From a bacterium (GTDB lineage Bacteria; Ratteibacteria; UBA8468; B48-G9; DSTR01): a DNA stretch of 38,373 nt. The stretch is from positions 1-38,373 of the forward strand of contig JAKPFT010000084.1 in assembly GCA_029551285.1 (NCBI GenBank), read 5' to 3'. This document shows, in pieces, positions 14,867-24,248 of this stretch. The notes under the pieces are model-generated. The model made no database searches. It was not told the DNA's origin and worked only from the letters and a program-made list of their open reading frames with translations. Position 1 is the first letter of the stretch. Every line of letters begins with the position of its first letter. A program made the translations under genes and the position numbers.

Positions 14867-15331
14867 TCAAACTTCTTCCCCCGGGGAAGCGGTCTTTCGG
14901 TGGCTCCGTTTCAGTAATGCTACCAGAGTATCCAGGTCCTTCAGAAAAAGGCGGGAATACTCATCCAGAAGTGACAACCAGGCCGCGGAAAGGGCACCGT
15001 AGCGTTGCAGCCGACGGCCTTCAAGTTCAATCAGGGATTCTCGTAAGGCAAGGCACTGGCTCCAGATGGAAGAAACTGCGGATTTGCGGGAGACAGGCAA
15101 GCCAAACTCCTTCCTGGCCATCTCTAAGTGCTGGCGTATTTCCGTTACCAGCAACCGCAGCCTGGTCCGCTGGTGTCGGGAAAGGTCGTTAATCTCAGTT
15201 ACCAGCACGCCCTGGTCCTGCCGGCCGTCCACCCAGAGAAGAATCTCTGCCAGAAGTTCATCCAGCAGGGTCAATGTCGCGCTGATGCCCCGACGGTGGT
15301 TTTCGGTAAGGGTGTCTTTATCTGTCTTCAC
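14867..15331 (-). CDS. Small all-helical protein of unknown function
   Basis: I do not recognise this 154-residue protein. It is charged, predicted to be almost wholly helical, rich in Leu, Arg and Glu, and lacks cysteines apart from one near the middle. It has no signal peptide or membrane segment. The helical spacing (LLDELLAEILLWVD, then RLRLLVTEIRQHLEMA) suggests a helical bundle or coiled coil. GTG 15331 was chosen because AGGA lies at a better distance than for the TTG one codon earlier. It converges on the URO-D gene, with only seven bases between the two stops. Long open frame and good codon use support a real gene. Confidence 0.55.
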   Translation of the reverse strand: MKTDKDTLTENHRRGISATLTLLDELLAEILLWVDGRQDQGVLVTEINDLSRHQRTRLRLLVTEIRQHLEMARKEFGLPVSRKSAVSSIWSQCLALRESLIELEGRRLQRYGALSAAWLSLLDEYSRLFLKDLDTLVALLKRSHRKTASPGEEV

Positions 15332-15521
15332 CAAAACATTCCTGGTGGAAACTAATTCCTGGCAGGAGTCATCAGCCTAAAAGGCGGGGCAGGGGGACTC
15401 CATCCCCGAAAAACATGGCAAGAAAGTTTACTCAGGAACCGGTATCTGTGTCAACCAGCTGGCTTTAATTTTTTTCCCCAGCAGGAAAAACTTGCGGTCA
15501 GGATACCAGAGAAAACAGACC

Positions 15522-15803
15522 CTAACTGTATCTGGTGACACTGGCGTACATCGCCAGCTCTTCTCTCAAAAGGCTAACTCCGCCGTGCTCAGCCTCCCGC
15601 AGCGGTCGGGGCTCTTGCCAGGTCTCGCCTTCATCCCCGGAAAGTGACCAGTCTGCGGTCAAGGTTCTCAAAGCGCATAAACTCCACCACCCAGAACCTG
15701 CGCCCACCAGCTATTCTTTGCCGGTATCGCCGGTGGAACCGCCCAGACTCCGCGGCACATAGACAACAAAGTCCGGCTTTGTTTTCGCCAGTTCCGTCTG
15801 CAA
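15522..15803 (-). pseudogene. Degraded sialidase/BNR-repeat-like gene
   Basis: Immediately downstream of the GH116 stop, one frame reads LQTELAKTKPDFVVYVPRS followed by GDTGKE. This resembles my recollection of the N terminus of BNR-type sialidase-like proteins, which continue NEHFLV. A TAG at 15713-15711 then interrupts it. The same frame resumes with LSGDEGETWQEPRPL, an Asp-box (SxDxGxTW)-like repeat. Between them, the -1 frame reads RFWVVEFMRFENLDRRLVTF, which fits the missing stretch, so at least two frameshifts are present. The frame ends at 15522. A further unaligned piece (FLWYPDRKFFLLG) continues in another frame to about 15428. An intact protein of this kind would be 300-400 residues long, so most is lost. 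Confidence 0.6.
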
Positions 15804-15804
15804 A

Positions 15805-18282
15805 TCAATTCTTGCTTTTTCCGGTATGCCCGTGAGCAGGTTTCTTTTTCCTGGTGCTATCAGGGGCCTTCCGGTAATCAATTCTGGCGATTTCCATGGT
15901 TCCGTGTCTTATCCGGAGAAAAGGCCGACCGTTTTTAACGCCAAAGGTGGCATAGCCAGTGGCCGTGGCCAGAAAGGCGCGGAAATCACCGGAAATCCTG
16001 GGGCGCAGATACAGGGTCTTTTCCACCGCGTCATAGCGGACACCGGTAAGAGCAGAGAGCAAACCATAGGAAGACAGCGCCCGGCCGTACCAGTGGCCAC
16101 ATTCGTACTCATCAAACGGGTTTCTCACCCGGCCGTCATAACGGTTCCGGGCTGCCCGGACAATAGCCAGTCCTTCTTCCACCATACCTTCCAGGATGAG
16201 GTGAGAGGCAACCTGGTATTCGCAGCCGGTCCAGACCTCATCGCAGTAAGGAAAAGGCAGGCCAGGACGGGCCCCTCTGGGCCAGGTGCACATAATCAGG
16301 CCACCTTCGTTGCCCAGAGCAAAACCTGGCCGCTGTGGATTGGCATGGCTGGCTAAACTCTGGCGAAAGTTGTACCGGAAAACCGACCGCAGGTGCTGTC
16401 TCACCTTCCGGCGGTCAAGGATATCCTGAAGGCCGCACATGGCCGCCAGCCAGACACCCAGGACACCATCAGACAGACAGCCCTGGCCGTACTGATAGTT
16501 AGGACCTTCCTTTCTGATTAACGCTAAGGCTTCCGGAGAATATTTGACTTTCCCCAGGCCGGGCAAATTAACCGGGTCCCCTGCCCTCAGGTCCTGCCAG
16601 CGGACTTCCTGAAAGAAGTATTCGCCGTTAAAAAGCCGCTCCTCCAGATACCGGCGCCCTTTCTGGTAAAGTTCGGAGTAAAGCGTCACCTCCTCACCCA
16701 GGAAGCGGCCCATTTCCATGGCTGCTTTCAAAGCACCCAGGTAGAAACTGCCGCACATTCCATCCGGTCCCCAGAACTCAATATCATAGGTGTTGTGGTG
16801 CGGCTCTTTCAGAATTCCTTCATGGTCCGGGTCCCAGGTGGCAATACAGTAGTTCAGGCTACCCTTTACCCTGGGCCACATCTTTTTTAGCCAGCCAGTA
16901 TCGCCGCTGATGCGCCAGTCCCGGTAAACCTTCATGATACCGCCCAGCTGGCCGTCCGCGGCCGCGTGGAAATCGTGGCTGGTCGGCCTGATGGGCAAAC
17001 TGGCCCGGAAGGTCTGATGACCGCTTTCCGCCTGGTTTTCGTTGAATTCTGTCTGCCTTAAAGACCTTTCCAGTTCCGGGAAAAGGTGGGCTATCGCCTG
17101 GGCGTAATTCCAGACATGGGTACAGGAGCCATGACAGCATCCTTTATTTTCGCAGCAGCCTTCCCAGTTCCACAGCCGGCCGTCTGGCTGCCGCAGCACT
17201 GTCGGCGACTTCAGAATAGTGAGATTGGCCGCCACCGCTTCCACCACCTCTGGCGGAAGGTCAGTGTCATAGAAGCAGTCGCAGAAACGCTGACTTTCCT
17301 GCCGCAGGAAGGCATACTGTTTTCTCCAGTAAGCGGCCACTTCCTCAATCTGGCTGAACCTTCGGGTGTACCAGGGCCGGTGGGTGTTTTTATTCGGCAC
17401 CGGCTCTGTGTCCGAACCTATCCTGAGGTCTGTTTCCGGCACGTACCAGCACAAAAGCAGCGGCACAGTAAGCTGAGATTTTGCCCGCAGGCTCACCGGA
17501 AGATATAGACTGCCGCCCGGGCTGGCTGGCTCATCGCTCACCGCTGGTCGGGAAAGACACTGCCCCGCTTCCACCTCCTGCCAGAGCAGGCTGAGCGCAT
17601 CAAACCAGCCTCCCCGAAACCAGGCACAGTTAACCTTAACTGAAGGTTCCGGCACCAGCGCCGCAAAACAACCTTCAGCCCAGGGCTTTTCTCTGGAACC
17701 AGCCTGCCGGAGAACAAAGCCGCCGTCAAGCCCGGTCACGGAGTGGCCAGTTTCTTCAGTGGCCATGAAGTTCTTGCTGTGGAAAGAATAGACCAGGTCT
17801 AAGTTTTTTGAAGTGAGGTTCTGAAAGGTGAACTCTAAGGCGGCTACCGGCAGACTGGAATGGTCGGCATCCGGCGGGGTGAAAGGGCTCCAGCCGGTAA
17901 TCTTCACCTTCAGGGGCAACAAGGGGTCCTCCAGTTGCACGGTGGCGAAAGGAAACCTGGCCTGAAAAATAGCCCTGGCAAACCGCGGGAAACCATAACT
18001 GGTGCCACCCAGACCGTTGCCCGCGGCAGGCCGACCCATAATCTTGTAGCCAGGCACCGGTCCTTCCAGCACCCGGGCAATGTTTTTTCTCCCTTTGAGG
18101 CAGACGGCTGAAAAAAGACAGGGTTCATGGTGCAGGTCAGGCTGATGCCGCAGAGAAACATGGGAGATAGCGCCGGTTCCTTCCAGACAGACCATGCCCG
18201 CGCCGATACCTCCCAGGGGAAAGGCAATGCGGTTTAGATACTCACCCGAATAGCTTCCGTTATAGGTATGTTTTCCGTTCAC
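15805..18282 (-). CDS. GH116 family glycosidase (glucosylceramidase / beta-glucosidase-like)
   Basis: An 825-residue protein with the two GH116 parts. The N-terminal beta-sandwich starts with AFPLGGIGAGM (20-30). The (alpha/alpha)6 catalytic domain follows from about 340. It has WEGCCENKGCCHGSCTHVW around 373-391, with E374 a possible nucleophile by comparison with GBA2. It also has NTYDIEFWGP, where D500 matches the GH116 acid/base aspartate. Characterised members are beta-glucosidases, beta-xylosidases or glucosylceramidases. No signal peptide is seen, so action is probably cytosolic. The GTG start at 18282 has a perfect AAGGAGG site; longer in-frame extensions lie in the promoter. The decayed sialidase-like gene lies directly after it, suggesting a former operon. 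Confidence 0.85.
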   Translation of the reverse strand: MNGKHTYNGSYSGEYLNRIAFPLGGIGAGMVCLEGTGAISHVSLRHQPDLHHEPCLFSAVCLKGRKNIARVLEGPVPGYKIMGRPAAGNGLGGTSYGFPRFARAIFQARFPFATVQLEDPLLPLKVKITGWSPFTPPDADHSSLPVAALEFTFQNLTSKNLDLVYSFHSKNFMATEETGHSVTGLDGGFVLRQAGSREKPWAEGCFAALVPEPSVKVNCAWFRGGWFDALSLLWQEVEAGQCLSRPAVSDEPASPGGSLYLPVSLRAKSQLTVPLLLCWYVPETDLRIGSDTEPVPNKNTHRPWYTRRFSQIEEVAAYWRKQYAFLRQESQRFCDCFYDTDLPPEVVEAVAANLTILKSPTVLRQPDGRLWNWEGCCENKGCCHGSCTHVWNYAQAIAHLFPELERSLRQTEFNENQAESGHQTFRASLPIRPTSHDFHAAADGQLGGIMKVYRDWRISGDTGWLKKMWPRVKGSLNYCIATWDPDHEGILKEPHHNTYDIEFWGPDGMCGSFYLGALKAAMEMGRFLGEEVTLYSELYQKGRRYLEERLFNGEYFFQEVRWQDLRAGDPVNLPGLGKVKYSPEALALIRKEGPNYQYGQGCLSDGVLGVWLAAMCGLQDILDRRKVRQHLRSVFRYNFRQSLASHANPQRPGFALGNEGGLIMCTWPRGARPGLPFPYCDEVWTGCEYQVASHLILEGMVEEGLAIVRAARNRYDGRVRNPFDEYECGHWYGRALSSYGLLSALTGVRYDAVEKTLYLRPRISGDFRAFLATATGYATFGVKNGRPFLRIRHGTMEIARIDYRKAPDSTRKKKPAHGHTGKSKN

Positions 18283-18316
18283 AGATTCCTCCTTCTGGTC
18301 TGTGATAAGACAGTTT

Positions 18317-18345
18317 ATGATACGCTGCCTTCCCTGAGAAGGCAA
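18317..18345 (-). promoter_or_regulatory. Sigma-70-type promoter of the GH116 gene
   Basis: On the minus strand TTGCCT (18345-18340) and TATCAT (18322-18317) are 17 bases apart. The same TTGCCT -35 is found before the HAD gene. Confidence 0.5.
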
Positions 18346-18524
18346 TTGACTGAGGTTCGGTAAAATTCCGACATAACAAAGGATTGTGAAAAAATGTGTC
18401 TAACTTCAAAAGAGGGTCGGCTACCGTGCCCTGAAATCTTTCCTGGTCGATGCCCGGGGTCTTATAGCGGAATTTTCAAGTCCGATGTTTTTTGTAATGA
18501 ATAGCCGGAACCGCTAAACCGGTT

Positions 18525-18530
18525 TATAAT
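18525..18530 (+). promoter_or_regulatory. -10 box of the large DUF6067-like gene
   Basis: TATAAT at 18525-18530 lies 22 bases before the ATG, with GGAGGAG in between. No good -35 is seen. Confidence 0.4.
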
Positions 18531-18552
18531 ACACTACTGACCTGGAGGAGAC

Positions 18553-21500
18553 ATGAAGCGAAAATTTTTCGCAGTTTTTTTCCTCGGCTGCTTTTTTCTC
18601 TTTTCAGTTCTTCTGCGGGCCGAGCCGGAAACTGAGTATTTCCAGGAAGAGACCAATCTTCCAGTCAGCCCGGTGGAACCATCCAGGATAGCTGGGTTGC
18701 TTTTCTGGCTGGACAGCACCCGGGCAGTGACGACCGATCCTTCCGGGAGAGTACTTTCCTGGTCTGACTGTTCTGGCCAGCCGGTGGAATTCAGGGCTCT
18801 GACCAAAACGGAAAAACCTGCCAGGTTAATTCCTGCTGTTTTAGGTAATTTCCCCGCGGTAAGTTTTACTGCCAGCCAGCACCAGCCGCCAGGTCTGGTG
18901 AGCCAGCCGGTGACCATTGCGCCGGACCAGGGGCTGACCCTGCTTGTCCTGGCCAGGGTGACAGAGCCGGTGGGGCTGGGTTTTCTTCTGGGCTACGGAG
19001 CACACTATAAGACCGAAGGTTCTCTGGTGATGGGGCTTTCCGGAGAGAGTCACTACCGCCGCACCGTTTTGATTACCGGGCTGGGTCTTAACAAACAACC
19101 GCTGGCTTCTTCTGCCGGCAACATTTTTGGAAAAGGTTTTGTGCTGATGGCGGTCCGGTATGACCCGGCCAGCCAGCTGGTGACCCTTCTGGAAAACGGG
19201 GTAGTGGTCGGCCAGGCAAAACGGACAGAACCGCTGGCTTCCAGTTACCCTTTTGCCCTCGGCGTGGAAAGTAGAGGTGTGTGGAGTTTCGGGGGTGAGG
19301 TTATAACTGCCCTGGCTTATAACCGGCCCCTGGCTGACGGGGAACTGGCCGGAGTGAAAGCGTACTTTTCTTCCCGATACGGTCTCAGCCGGAAAAAAAT
19401 CAGCCTCCTGGCCAGCCAGTTACCTTTTGCCTACTATCCTTCCAGGAACGAAATGGAAGTGGCGGTACAACTCACGCCGGAACTGAAACAGAAAGCCGGC
19501 CTCAAACCCGGCGAAACCCTGAAAGAAGTTCTGGTCCACGTTATGGCGCTCTCCAGCAGCCGCGTGGTGGCCACGGGAAAGGTCTCTCTGGATACGGCTG
19601 GTTGCGGCCAGGAAGTTTTTTCTGTGCCGGAACTGCCTGATGGCCAGTACGCTGTGGAATATCAGATTGGCCAGTACCGCTACCGTTGCCCGAAGACTTT
19701 CCAGCGGATTCATTTCCCTTTTGAGAAAACCCGATACGGCCTGTCTCATAAAGTTTTTCCGCCGTTTCTTCCGGTGGAAGTGGTGGGGAACAACCGGGTG
19801 AAGGTGGTGGGCCGAGAATACCGGCTGAATGGCTTTGGCTGTTTTGATAGTGTGCGCAGCCTGGACCGGGAACTGCTGGCCGGTCCCATCCAACTGGTGG
19901 CTGTCGTGGAAGGTAAACCGGTTGTCTGGAAAAACAGTTCGGTCTCGGGAAGGGCTGAGTATGAGGACGAGGCTGTCTTTACCGGAACAGTTAGCTCCTC
20001 CACTCTGAATGTGAAGGCCAGAACCGTAGTTAACGAAGACGGCTGTGCCCGGGTAGAGTTGACCCTGCTGCCCGGAGAGGAGAAAAAGCCAGTTGAGGCG
20101 CTCTGGCTGGAAATTCCCCTGCTGGATAAGGAAGTCCCCCTTTTCCACTTCGTGGCTGACAATGGCATGAGGTTTAACTATGCCGGTCAGACACCCCGGG
20201 GAGGAAAAATCCAGTGGTACTGGGAAAAGTGGGATGGCTGGGTGCCCATCCGCTGGAAGGTGAGCCAGCCAGGACCGGAGGAAGGGCTTATCTGGACTTC
20301 GGCTGATACCCGAACCCACGGTGGACCGGCCAGCTGGGACCACCGCTTCTTCGTCCCTTACCTCTGGTTAGGTGCGGAAGAGCGCGGCCTGGCTTTCTTT
20401 ATGGAGAACGAACAGAATTTTGAAACTGACTATCGCAGCAGCCTCCAGAAACTTTACCGGGAAAAAGGAAAAGTGGTGGTTCGCGTGGAAATTTTTCAGA
20501 GGCCGGTGCGTCTGGTCAGCCCCAGACAGATTACCTTTGGCTTGATGGCCAGCCCGGGCAAACCCATGGAAAAAGAGTTTCGCACCAGGCCGTTTGCCAG
20601 CGGAGTGGGACCGGTGGTCTGCTGGGGCGGCTGGCTCTGTTCCAGCAAATACCCTGACAACCAGGACTGGAGCATCGTGGACCGAATTCAGGAAATCAGA
20701 AGGAGAGGCCAGTACACCCCGGAAGACGAGGCCTTCTTCCAGGCAAAGTATGAAGAGGTAAAGAAACGCTGGCCTGACCGCCGGGTTCACGACTCTACCG
20801 ACTGGCTCTGGCTCACCCGGCACTTTGCCCAGCGCGCCGCGGAACAGGGCCGCATCCATAGCGGGATTTACTTTGAAGAACATGCCACCGACCCGAAACT
20901 GCCAGAGTGGGAGGTCTTCCAGGACGAGTGGGCCAGCACCGAATTTAACCGTTTCCAGGAAAAACCAGCCAACTGGGGAGTTTTCTCTCCCAGTTACCAC
21001 GACTTTGCCCTTTACATGGCGAACGAATGGATGAAGCGAGGGGTCAGTCTTTACTTTGACAACACCAATCCGAAACGCTGCTACAACCCCCGCTTCGGAC
21101 CTGCCTACCGGTCACCCGACGGCACGCTGCGCTACGGAATAAGCCTTTTTGGCCAGCGGCAGTACTACCGGCGAATTTATAAACTCCTTCAGGAAACCAA
21201 CGCCGCTGGCGTGGAGTATCCGATTGACTTCACCGTCCACATGACCAACACCCAGACCCTGCCGTTTAATGTCTGGGCCACGGCCACCTTAGACCTGGAA
21301 CAGCGCGCTTACACCGAGGACCCGGAACTGGTGCCTCCGGAAGTGGAGTTAGGTGTTCGCCGCTTCCCTTCCCTGGGACCGCACCGGATTCTCACAGAAA
21401 AAATGAAGCAACGACAGGAGGCCGCAGTCAGGAAAGCCGCTCAAAAACAGGGCTATCAGTTGCCCTGGCCGCCTGACTATACCAGGACCGTCACCTTCGG

Positions 21501-22716
21501 ACGACAGCCCGGGGTCATTCCGCTGGCTCTGGACTTTGTCAGCGGCCACGGCCGGCATCAGGCCAACGAATACTCACCGGCCATTCTCCTGCGCGACTGG
21601 GCGATGAGACGTCTTCACGACATCCGGCCAGGCGCGATGTACATGGCTACGGCCAGGCTGGCTGCTGCCTATGAAAAAATACTGCTTGATTCCGGTTACG
21701 GCCAGCTGGAGCAGGTAGAAGAGTACAACTACTGGGACCCGGCCAGCCCGGTGAGGGTTACTGATGAGCGGGTGAAGTGGATGGCCCTGAAACGGAAAGA
21801 CAGGCGCCAGCCTGAGGGATTGCTGTTGCTTCAGAGTTACTGCCGGCCAGAGCCGGTGAACACAGAAGTGGTCTGGCCCGGGATGAATGTTCTGCTGGAC
21901 ATAGAAACCAGAGAACTTCTTTCCGGAAAAAATGGCCGCTTCCGCGTTACCATGCCGGAGAACCTTTCCACGCGGATGTTCCTGGCAGCCACTCAGCCGG
22001 CGGCTCTTCAACCACTGGCCGCTCCGGAAAACTGCCTGGTGGAAGATTTTGCTCTGGCCGTGCCGGTACACTACGACTTAACCGTGGTCAGCCTTGAAGG
22101 CAGCCGAACCAAGAGCCTCCCGGCTGAGTTTTTCCCCCGTGAAGACCGGCCAGGAAAAAGATTCTGGCGGATGCCTTCCAGCCAGCGCACGGCCGGCCTC
22201 ACCTTCCGGGATGACTGGAACCTGCTGGAAGGCAACTACCTGTTCTCTTTTCGGGTGCGCCTGCCCGGGGAGGCACTGGTTAAACTACCGGAGAAAGCGA
22301 CCAAGTCGCTGCTGGTACTCCAGTGGCGCGTTATCCCGGAAAATAAAGAAAAAGGTATAGAGCCACAGATGCTGCAGGCTTCCCTGGGCTGTCAGCGGGA
22401 TGGTGAGAATTTTCTCTGGGTGGTTACTGAAGCCAGCGCGGTAAAGGGAAAACAGCAAACTCCGCTGTTAGCCGAAGGCCAGGATAAAGGCAAGTTCATC
22501 GTCCTGGGCCAGGCCAGACCAGGCCAGTGGGTGGAAATTGGCCTGGCAGATAGAGAAACAGAGTGCACTTTCCTTTTTCAGGGAAGACCGGTCAGCAACG
22601 TAACTGTTCCGGAAGTCTGGTCAGGCCGGCTCTGTCTGAATCAGGGGAAACTGCTGGCCAGCGGAACAGTGGCCTACCTTGACCTGACTGACCTTACGGT
22701 GAGCTGGCAACCTTAA
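18553..22716 (+). CDS. Secreted 1387-residue DUF6067-like glycosidase protein with LamG-like domain
   Basis: A Sec signal peptide (MKRKFFAVFF start, hydrophobic core, likely cut after LLRA near residue 23) directs export. Residues about 45-285 look like a concanavalin/LamG-type sandwich (GLLFWLDST, then LAYNRPLADGELAGVKAYF). From about 393 to 1100 the sequence matches my knowledge of DUF6067, a putative glycoside hydrolase family of Lentisphaerota-like bacteria. Markers are VVGREYRLNGFG, a CWGGWLCSS segment near 690, and acidic patches such as YFEEHATDP and LYFDNTNPKR that could be catalytic. The last 200 residues form a second beta-rich module. No anchor or dockerin is visible. A strong GGAGGAG site precedes ATG 18553. 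It is monocistronic and probably acts in the periplasm or outside on complex glycans. Confidence 0.7.
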   Translation: MKRKFFAVFFLGCFFLFSVLLRAEPETEYFQEETNLPVSPVEPSRIAGLLFWLDSTRAVTTDPSGRVLSWSDCSGQPVEFRALTKTEKPARLIPAVLGNFPAVSFTASQHQPPGLVSQPVTIAPDQGLTLLVLARVTEPVGLGFLLGYGAHYKTEGSLVMGLSGESHYRRTVLITGLGLNKQPLASSAGNIFGKGFVLMAVRYDPASQLVTLLENGVVVGQAKRTEPLASSYPFALGVESRGVWSFGGEVITALAYNRPLADGELAGVKAYFSSRYGLSRKKISLLASQLPFAYYPSRNEMEVAVQLTPELKQKAGLKPGETLKEVLVHVMALSSSRVVATGKVSLDTAGCGQEVFSVPELPDGQYAVEYQIGQYRYRCPKTFQRIHFPFEKTRYGLSHKVFPPFLPVEVVGNNRVKVVGREYRLNGFGCFDSVRSLDRELLAGPIQLVAVVEGKPVVWKNSSVSGRAEYEDEAVFTGTVSSSTLNVKARTVVNEDGCARVELTLLPGEEKKPVEALWLEIPLLDKEVPLFHFVADNGMRFNYAGQTPRGGKIQWYWEKWDGWVPIRWKVSQPGPEEGLIWTSADTRTHGGPASWDHRFFVPYLWLGAEERGLAFFMENEQNFETDYRSSLQKLYREKGKVVVRVEIFQRPVRLVSPRQITFGLMASPGKPMEKEFRTRPFASGVGPVVCWGGWLCSSKYPDNQDWSIVDRIQEIRRRGQYTPEDEAFFQAKYEEVKKRWPDRRVHDSTDWLWLTRHFAQRAAEQGRIHSGIYFEEHATDPKLPEWEVFQDEWASTEFNRFQEKPANWGVFSPSYHDFALYMANEWMKRGVSLYFDNTNPKRCYNPRFGPAYRSPDGTLRYGISLFGQRQYYRRIYKLLQETNAAGVEYPIDFTVHMTNTQTLPFNVWATATLDLEQRAYTEDPELVPPEVELGVRRFPSLGPHRILTEKMKQRQEAAVRKAAQKQGYQLPWPPDYTRTVTFGRQPGVIPLALDFVSGHGRHQANEYSPAILLRDWAMRRLHDIRPGAMYMATARLAAAYEKILLDSGYGQLEQVEEYNYWDPASPVRVTDERVKWMALKRKDRRQPEGLLLLQSYCRPEPVNTEVVWPGMNVLLDIETRELLSGKNGRFRVTMPENLSTRMFLAATQPAALQPLAAPENCLVEDFALAVPVHYDLTVVSLEGSRTKSLPAEFFPREDRPGKRFWRMPSSQRTAGLTFRDDWNLLEGNYLFSFRVRLPGEALVKLPEKATKSLLVLQWRVIPENKEKGIEPQMLQASLGCQRDGENFLWVVTEASAVKGKQQTPLLAEGQDKGKFIVLGQARPGQWVEIGLADRETECTFLFQGRPVSNVTVPEVWSGRLCLNQGKLLASGTVAYLDLTDLTVSWQP

Positions 22717-22743
22717 ACCGTTTCTCTTCGGCTCTGTGTTGAG

Positions 22744-22758
22744 CGGGTTACCAACCCG
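22744..22758 (+). terminator. Weak hairpin terminator after the DUF6067-like gene
   Basis: CGGGTT and AACCCG form a six-base-pair stem with a three-base loop, followed by only three T. It lies between two convergent genes. A GC-rich imperfect palindrome at 22784-22798 might serve the opposite strand. Confidence 0.3.
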
Positions 22759-22799
22759 TTTGCAGAAGGGTCTCCTCTTTTTCCCCTCCGGGAGAGGAA

Positions 22800-24248
22800 C
22801 TATCCTTTCATGACCGCCAGGGGCAGCATCCGGGCAATCTTTCTGGACAGGCCAGCCCCTTCCACCACCGCGACCACTTCGTCCACATCCTTGTAAGCCG
22901 CTGGCATCTCTTCCGCTAGGCCTGACCGGCTGGCCGCCCTGGCTAAAATTCCCTGTCTGGCCAGTTCCTCCGCGATGGAACGACCCCGGCTGACCCTGAT
23001 GGCTTCGTGCCGCGACATGGTCCGACCGGCGCCGTGGCAGGTGCTACCCCATGTCTCTGCCATGGCTTTTTCTGTCCCGACCAGGATGTAGGAAGCAGTC
23101 CCCATGGTACCGGGGATGATCACCGGCTGGCCAACCGCCCGGTAGTGCTGGGGAACCTCCGGGTGGGAAGCCGCAAAGGCTCTGGTGGCGCCTTTGCGGT
23201 GGACATAGAGTTTCCTGGGCTGACCATCCACCAGGTGGGTCTCCAATTTACAGATATTGTGGGCGACATCATAAACCACGGCCAGACCTAACTGGCTCTC
23301 ATTCAGACCTAACACCCGGCGAAAGGTTTGTCCGACCAGGTGGCTGATCATCTGGCGGTTGGCAAAGGCATAGTTGGCAGCACACTTCATCGCCTGAAAG
23401 TACTGTTGCCCTTCGTAAGAATTTACCGGCGCACAGGCTAACTGTCGGTCAGGTACCGAGAGTTCATATTTGGTCATCGCCTTGCCAAACCTAACTAAGT
23501 AGTCATCGCATACCTGGTACCCCAGCCCACGGCTACCGGTGTGAACCATCACGGTAATCTGTCCTGGAAACAGTCCAAAAACCTTGCCAATGCTTTCATC
23601 GTAAATCTCAACGACTTCCTGAATTTCCAGGAAGTGATTGCCGGAACCCAGTGTCTCTAACTGTTCCAGGCCCCGTTCCACCGCGCGCTGGCTCAAACTT
23701 TCCGGGTCCGCGCCCTTCAGACACCCGTTTTCTTCAATATTGGATAAATCGGCTGGCGTGCCAAATCCCTTTCTAACCGCCCAGCCAGCCCCTTCCGCCA
23801 CCACCTCTTCCAGTTCTTTTTTCTTCAGTTTGAGTTGCCCGGTGGAGCCAACGCCGGAAGGGATTTCCTGAAAAAGGCCGCCCAGCAAAATTTCCAGTCT
23901 GGACTTAATATCAGCCGCTTTCAGATTTGTCCGCAGAAGTCTGACCCCGCAGTTGATGTCGTAGCCGACAAACCCTGGTACAATGACCCCACTTTCCGCG
24001 TCAAAAGCGCCCACCCCGCCAATCGGCGCGCCGTAACCCCAGTGAACATCAGGCATCGCCAGACTGTACCTGGTAATACCTGGCAGGTGGGCGACATTGA
24101 CCACCTGGACGACGGCGTTATCGGCCAGCGCCTTTTCCAGCAACCTTTCCGAGACATAAAGGACACCGGGTACCCTCATCCCCTTTTCCCTGGGAATGAC
24201 CCAGGTGTAGGGCCCTTTCCGCTCTAATTTTGCCTTTATGTCTTCCAT
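22800..24248 (-). CDS. rtcB: RNA-splicing ligase RtcB
   Basis: This 482-residue protein is RtcB, which joins RNA 2',3'-cyclic-phosphate or 3'-phosphate ends to 5'-hydroxyl ends using GTP and Mn2+. It has RVPG and LPGITRYSLAMPDVHWGYG near the start and metal-binding GYDINCGVR (Asp and Cys). It also has HTGSRGLG, and the guanylylated histidine in GSTCHGAGRTMSR. The N terminus resembles the archaeal-type enzyme. I placed the start at ATG 24248, which has GGAG five bases before it; a longer form from 24269 is possible. The start overlaps the end of the gamma-subunit gene, so they are coupled. No archease or RtcR gene lies alongside. Confidence 0.92.
   Translation of the reverse strand: MEDIKAKLERKGPYTWVIPREKGMRVPGVLYVSERLLEKALADNAVVQVVNVAHLPGITRYSLAMPDVHWGYGAPIGGVGAFDAESGVIVPGFVGYDINCGVRLLRTNLKAADIKSRLEILLGGLFQEIPSGVGSTGQLKLKKKELEEVVAEGAGWAVRKGFGTPADLSNIEENGCLKGADPESLSQRAVERGLEQLETLGSGNHFLEIQEVVEIYDESIGKVFGLFPGQITVMVHTGSRGLGYQVCDDYLVRFGKAMTKYELSVPDRQLACAPVNSYEGQQYFQAMKCAANYAFANRQMISHLVGQTFRRVLGLNESQLGLAVVYDVAHNICKLETHLVDGQPRKLYVHRKGATRAFAASHPEVPQHYRAVGQPVIIPGTMGTASYILVGTEKAMAETWGSTCHGAGRTMSRHEAIRVSRGRSIAEELARQGILARAASRSGLAEEMPAAYKDVDEVVAVVEGAGLSRKIARMLPLAVMKG

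Noticed and set aside
18394..18504. 36-codon plus-strand ORF with four cysteines before the DUF6067-like gene
   Set aside because: AGGA is too far from the ATG, the frame overlaps a possible RNA structure, and no family is recognised.
19420..20343. 307-codon minus-strand ORF inside the DUF6067-like gene
   Set aside because: It is antisense to a strongly supported secreted protein and shows no recognisable domain.
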